The notes under the pieces: generated by a model
The model's database searches: none
What the model was told of the DNA's origin: nothing
Seen by the model: the letters and a program-made list of their open reading frames with translations, nothing else
Part shown: one piece after another, positions 62,906 to 64,000 of the stretch
Position numbering within the stretch: position 1 is the stretch's first letter
How the letters are laid out: every line of letters starts with the position of its first letter
Translations under genes and position numbers: made by a program
Assembly (NCBI GenBank): GCA_022828145.1
Contig: JAJEJA010000093.1
Location: forward strand, 1 to 64,000
Source of the DNA: Candidatus Poribacteria bacterium
GTDB lineage: Bacteria; Poribacteria; WGA-4E; WGA-3G
DNA length: 64,000 bases
Direction: 5' to 3'

Positions 62906-63535
62906 ATGAAACCAATTTTTAGACCCCTATTTATAATCGTTACAACATTATGTTTAGTTTCCTTTATCGGTTGTGGCGGAGATGATGAAGAAGAAATGAA
63001 AGATGACAGTGTTGAGTTTGAGGCAGTTGACACTACTTGGCAAGTTGTTTCAATTAACGGTCTTGCGTTTGAACAACTCTTCAAACCAGCAGAACCAGTA
63101 GAATTTGAAACTGATTTTATGCTCGGTGGAAACAGTTGGACTTTTGGTACTGATGGTTCATTCACAGGTACTTTGAAGTTTATACTCACAGAAAAATACC
63201 CTGAACCTGTTTCTTCAATGACGCAGGAAATCGATATCAATTCAGCAGGGGATTACACTGTAGAAGGAACAACACTGACAATCACAAAACATGATCTGAC
63301 AATTGATGTAGATGTAACACTTGAACCTAAAGAAGTGTGGGAACAGCAAATTGTAGGAAAAACAGTAGAAGAATTAGAAGACGATTTGGCAGCAGAGACC
63401 AAATTAGGATTTAGTCCTACTGCTACAACTGCTTTATTTAGGGAGGGAACGGAATTCACGTGGAGGGATGAAGAAGATACCTTAACGTTATCCACTCTTA
63501 CGCAAACAATCGTGTTACAACGCGCTGCTGAATAG
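62906..63535 (+). CDS. Lipoprotein, lipocalin-like/META-like domain, unknown
   Basis: A 209-aa lipoprotein. The signal peptide ends in the lipobox SFIGC (Cys near residue 21), followed by an acidic linker GGDDEEEMKDDS. The remainder has the alternating strands of a small beta-barrel (TWQVVSINGL..., NSWTFGTDGSFTGTLKFIL, DYTVEGTTLTITKHDLTI, TEFTWRDEEDTLTLS) that resembles lipocalin-like proteins. The start is ATG 62906, preceded by GAAAGGAAA; a frame opening at 62867 is unsupported. No neighbour suggests a function. Confidence 0.75.
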   Translation: MKPIFRPLFIIVTTLCLVSFIGCGGDDEEEMKDDSVEFEAVDTTWQVVSINGLAFEQLFKPAEPVEFETDFMLGGNSWTFGTDGSFTGTLKFILTEKYPEPVSSMTQEIDINSAGDYTVEGTTLTITKHDLTIDVDVTLEPKEVWEQQIVGKTVEELEDDLAAETKLGFSPTATTALFREGTEFTWRDEEDTLTLSTLTQTIVLQRAAE

Positions 63536-63572
63536 AGAGTATACCTTATGCAGATTAAAGCGACTCATAGCG

Positions 63573-63600
63573 AAAGGCGCGATTTTCTAATCGTACCTTT
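63573..63600. repeat. Short hairpin after the lipoprotein gene
   Basis: AAAGGCGCGATT and AATCGTACCTTT pair at 10 of 12 positions around TTCT. It is 37 bp after the lipoprotein stop with no T-run, so it may be a dispersed repeat rather than a terminator. Confidence 0.4.
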
Positions 63601-63701
63601 CTACAACATACAGGACAAATTCCACCAGAGAGCGTTGGAGATGTTTTACCAAAAGGCTGCCTTCAACAAACCTGATTAGAAAGCAGGGAGAATGTCTCAA
63701 C

Positions 63702-64000
63702 CTAATTGAATAAATCAAGTGGAAATAATGTAGGTGGACAATTCCCAGGTGCAATTACTGGCATCTTATTGTCAAAGTGTAGGTAAAAATAGTTTGTATC
63801 TTCAAAAACGTGAACAGCTTTATTTATGGACCAAAGAGTTTCAAAGTCACGACCTAAAGAGAAAAAACGGTAAAGATTGCCGATAAACTTCTCTCGATCG
63901 TTTCGGTGTGTAAAGTAAAGTGTATATTCCCGTGAAGATCCTTCTGGGTTTGGTGAAGGTAGTTCTGGGTTAAAGATTGTATTTGAATATTGGCAATTTG
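63702..64000 (-). CDS. 3' end of an unidentified gene (continues beyond the window)
   Basis: An open frame on the minus strand enters from the right edge and runs 98 codons to TAG at 63702-63704. The visible part includes NPELPSPNPEGSSREYTLYF, EKFIGNLYRFFSLGRDFETL and VIAPGNCPPTLFPLDLFN at the C-terminus. The family is not recognised. The composition is protein-like and the start lies outside the window. Confidence 0.6.
   Translation of the reverse strand, partial: NCQYSNTIFNPELPSPNPEGSSREYTLYFTHRNDREKFIGNLYRFFSLGRDFETLWSINKAVHVFEDTNYFYLHFDNKMPVIAPGNCPPTLFPLDLFN

Overview
The window looks like a chromosomal segment of a member of Candidatus Poribacteria or a close relative. This is inferred from gene content and from memory of that group, not from any search. 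The reasons are: seven secreted proteins share a C-terminal module built around the motif YPNPFNPETWIPY; iduronate-2-sulfatase-type sulfatases and phytanoyl-CoA-dioxygenase-like proteins are abundant; dockerin-type repeats are present; and AT-rich intergenic DNA is full of short inverted-repeat elements. I recognised no rRNA, tRNA or CRISPR.

Layout. 1-2645 (+): a structured stretch, a C4 zinc-ribbon/coiled-coil protein, a PgeF-type purine nucleoside/peptidoglycan-editing enzyme and a short-chain dehydrogenase. 2669-5519 (-): an island with a Cys-rich membrane protein and a MjaI-type restriction-modification pair, bracketed by 34-bp direct repeats. 5538-38548 (all -): a very large surface-polysaccharide locus. 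In transcription order (high to low coordinate) it has a beta-helix lipoprotein, GT4 glycosyltransferase, methyltransferase, lamin-tail lipoprotein, LRR-dockerin protein, FG-GAP/UnbV-dockerin protein, FGGY-type kinase plus nucleotidyltransferase, MurJ/Wzx-like flippase, two sulfotransferases, Wzy/O-antigen-ligase-like polymerase, clan GH-A glycosidase, two more sulfotransferases, five tandem Tat-exported sulfatases, a Wzi-like outer-membrane protein, a DUF1972 glycosyltransferase and a PglC/WcaJ-type initiating sugar transferase. 38595-44024 (-): a Pnkp/Hen1 RNA-repair pair split by an Rpn-type (PD-(D/E)XK transposase-like) cassette. 44196-46838 (+): Tat-exported superoxide dismutase, Tat-exported sulfite-oxidase-like molybdoenzyme and a phytanoyl-CoA dioxygenase. 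46835-52260: small membrane proteins, a 1.26-kb gene-poor stretch with long tandem repeats, a pseudopilin-like/TPR/TlpA fusion, an enolase-superfamily enzyme. 52543-58836 (+): bioD, a GlmU-like nucleotidyltransferase, a LarA-type racemase and minCDE. 58890-62552 (-): HAD phosphatase, sugar-ABC ATPase, a second PhyH-like protein with an H-G-G site, and a PEP-hydrolase-family TIM barrel. 62906-64000: a lipoprotein and the 3' end of an unidentified minus-strand gene.

How the genes work together. The polysaccharide locus has the parts of a Wzx/Wzy-type pathway (initiating transferase, glycosyltransferases, flippase, polymerase, outer-membrane Wzi), plus four sulfotransferases and five exported sulfatases. 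The simplest reading is that the cell makes a sulfated surface glycan and also edits or degrades sulfate esters outside the cytoplasm. The dockerin/FlgD-like tail shared by the sulfatases, the LRR protein and the UnbV protein suggests that all seven are displayed by one surface-attachment route. This co-location of sulfation, desulfation and display is the best candidate here for an undescribed system.

Mobile DNA shapes the region. I see one inverted-repeat family with constant ends and variable cores (three complete copies, short flanking direct repeats), a second hairpin family, 30/31-bp tandem repeats, and repeats bracketing both the restriction-modification island and the Rpn cassette.
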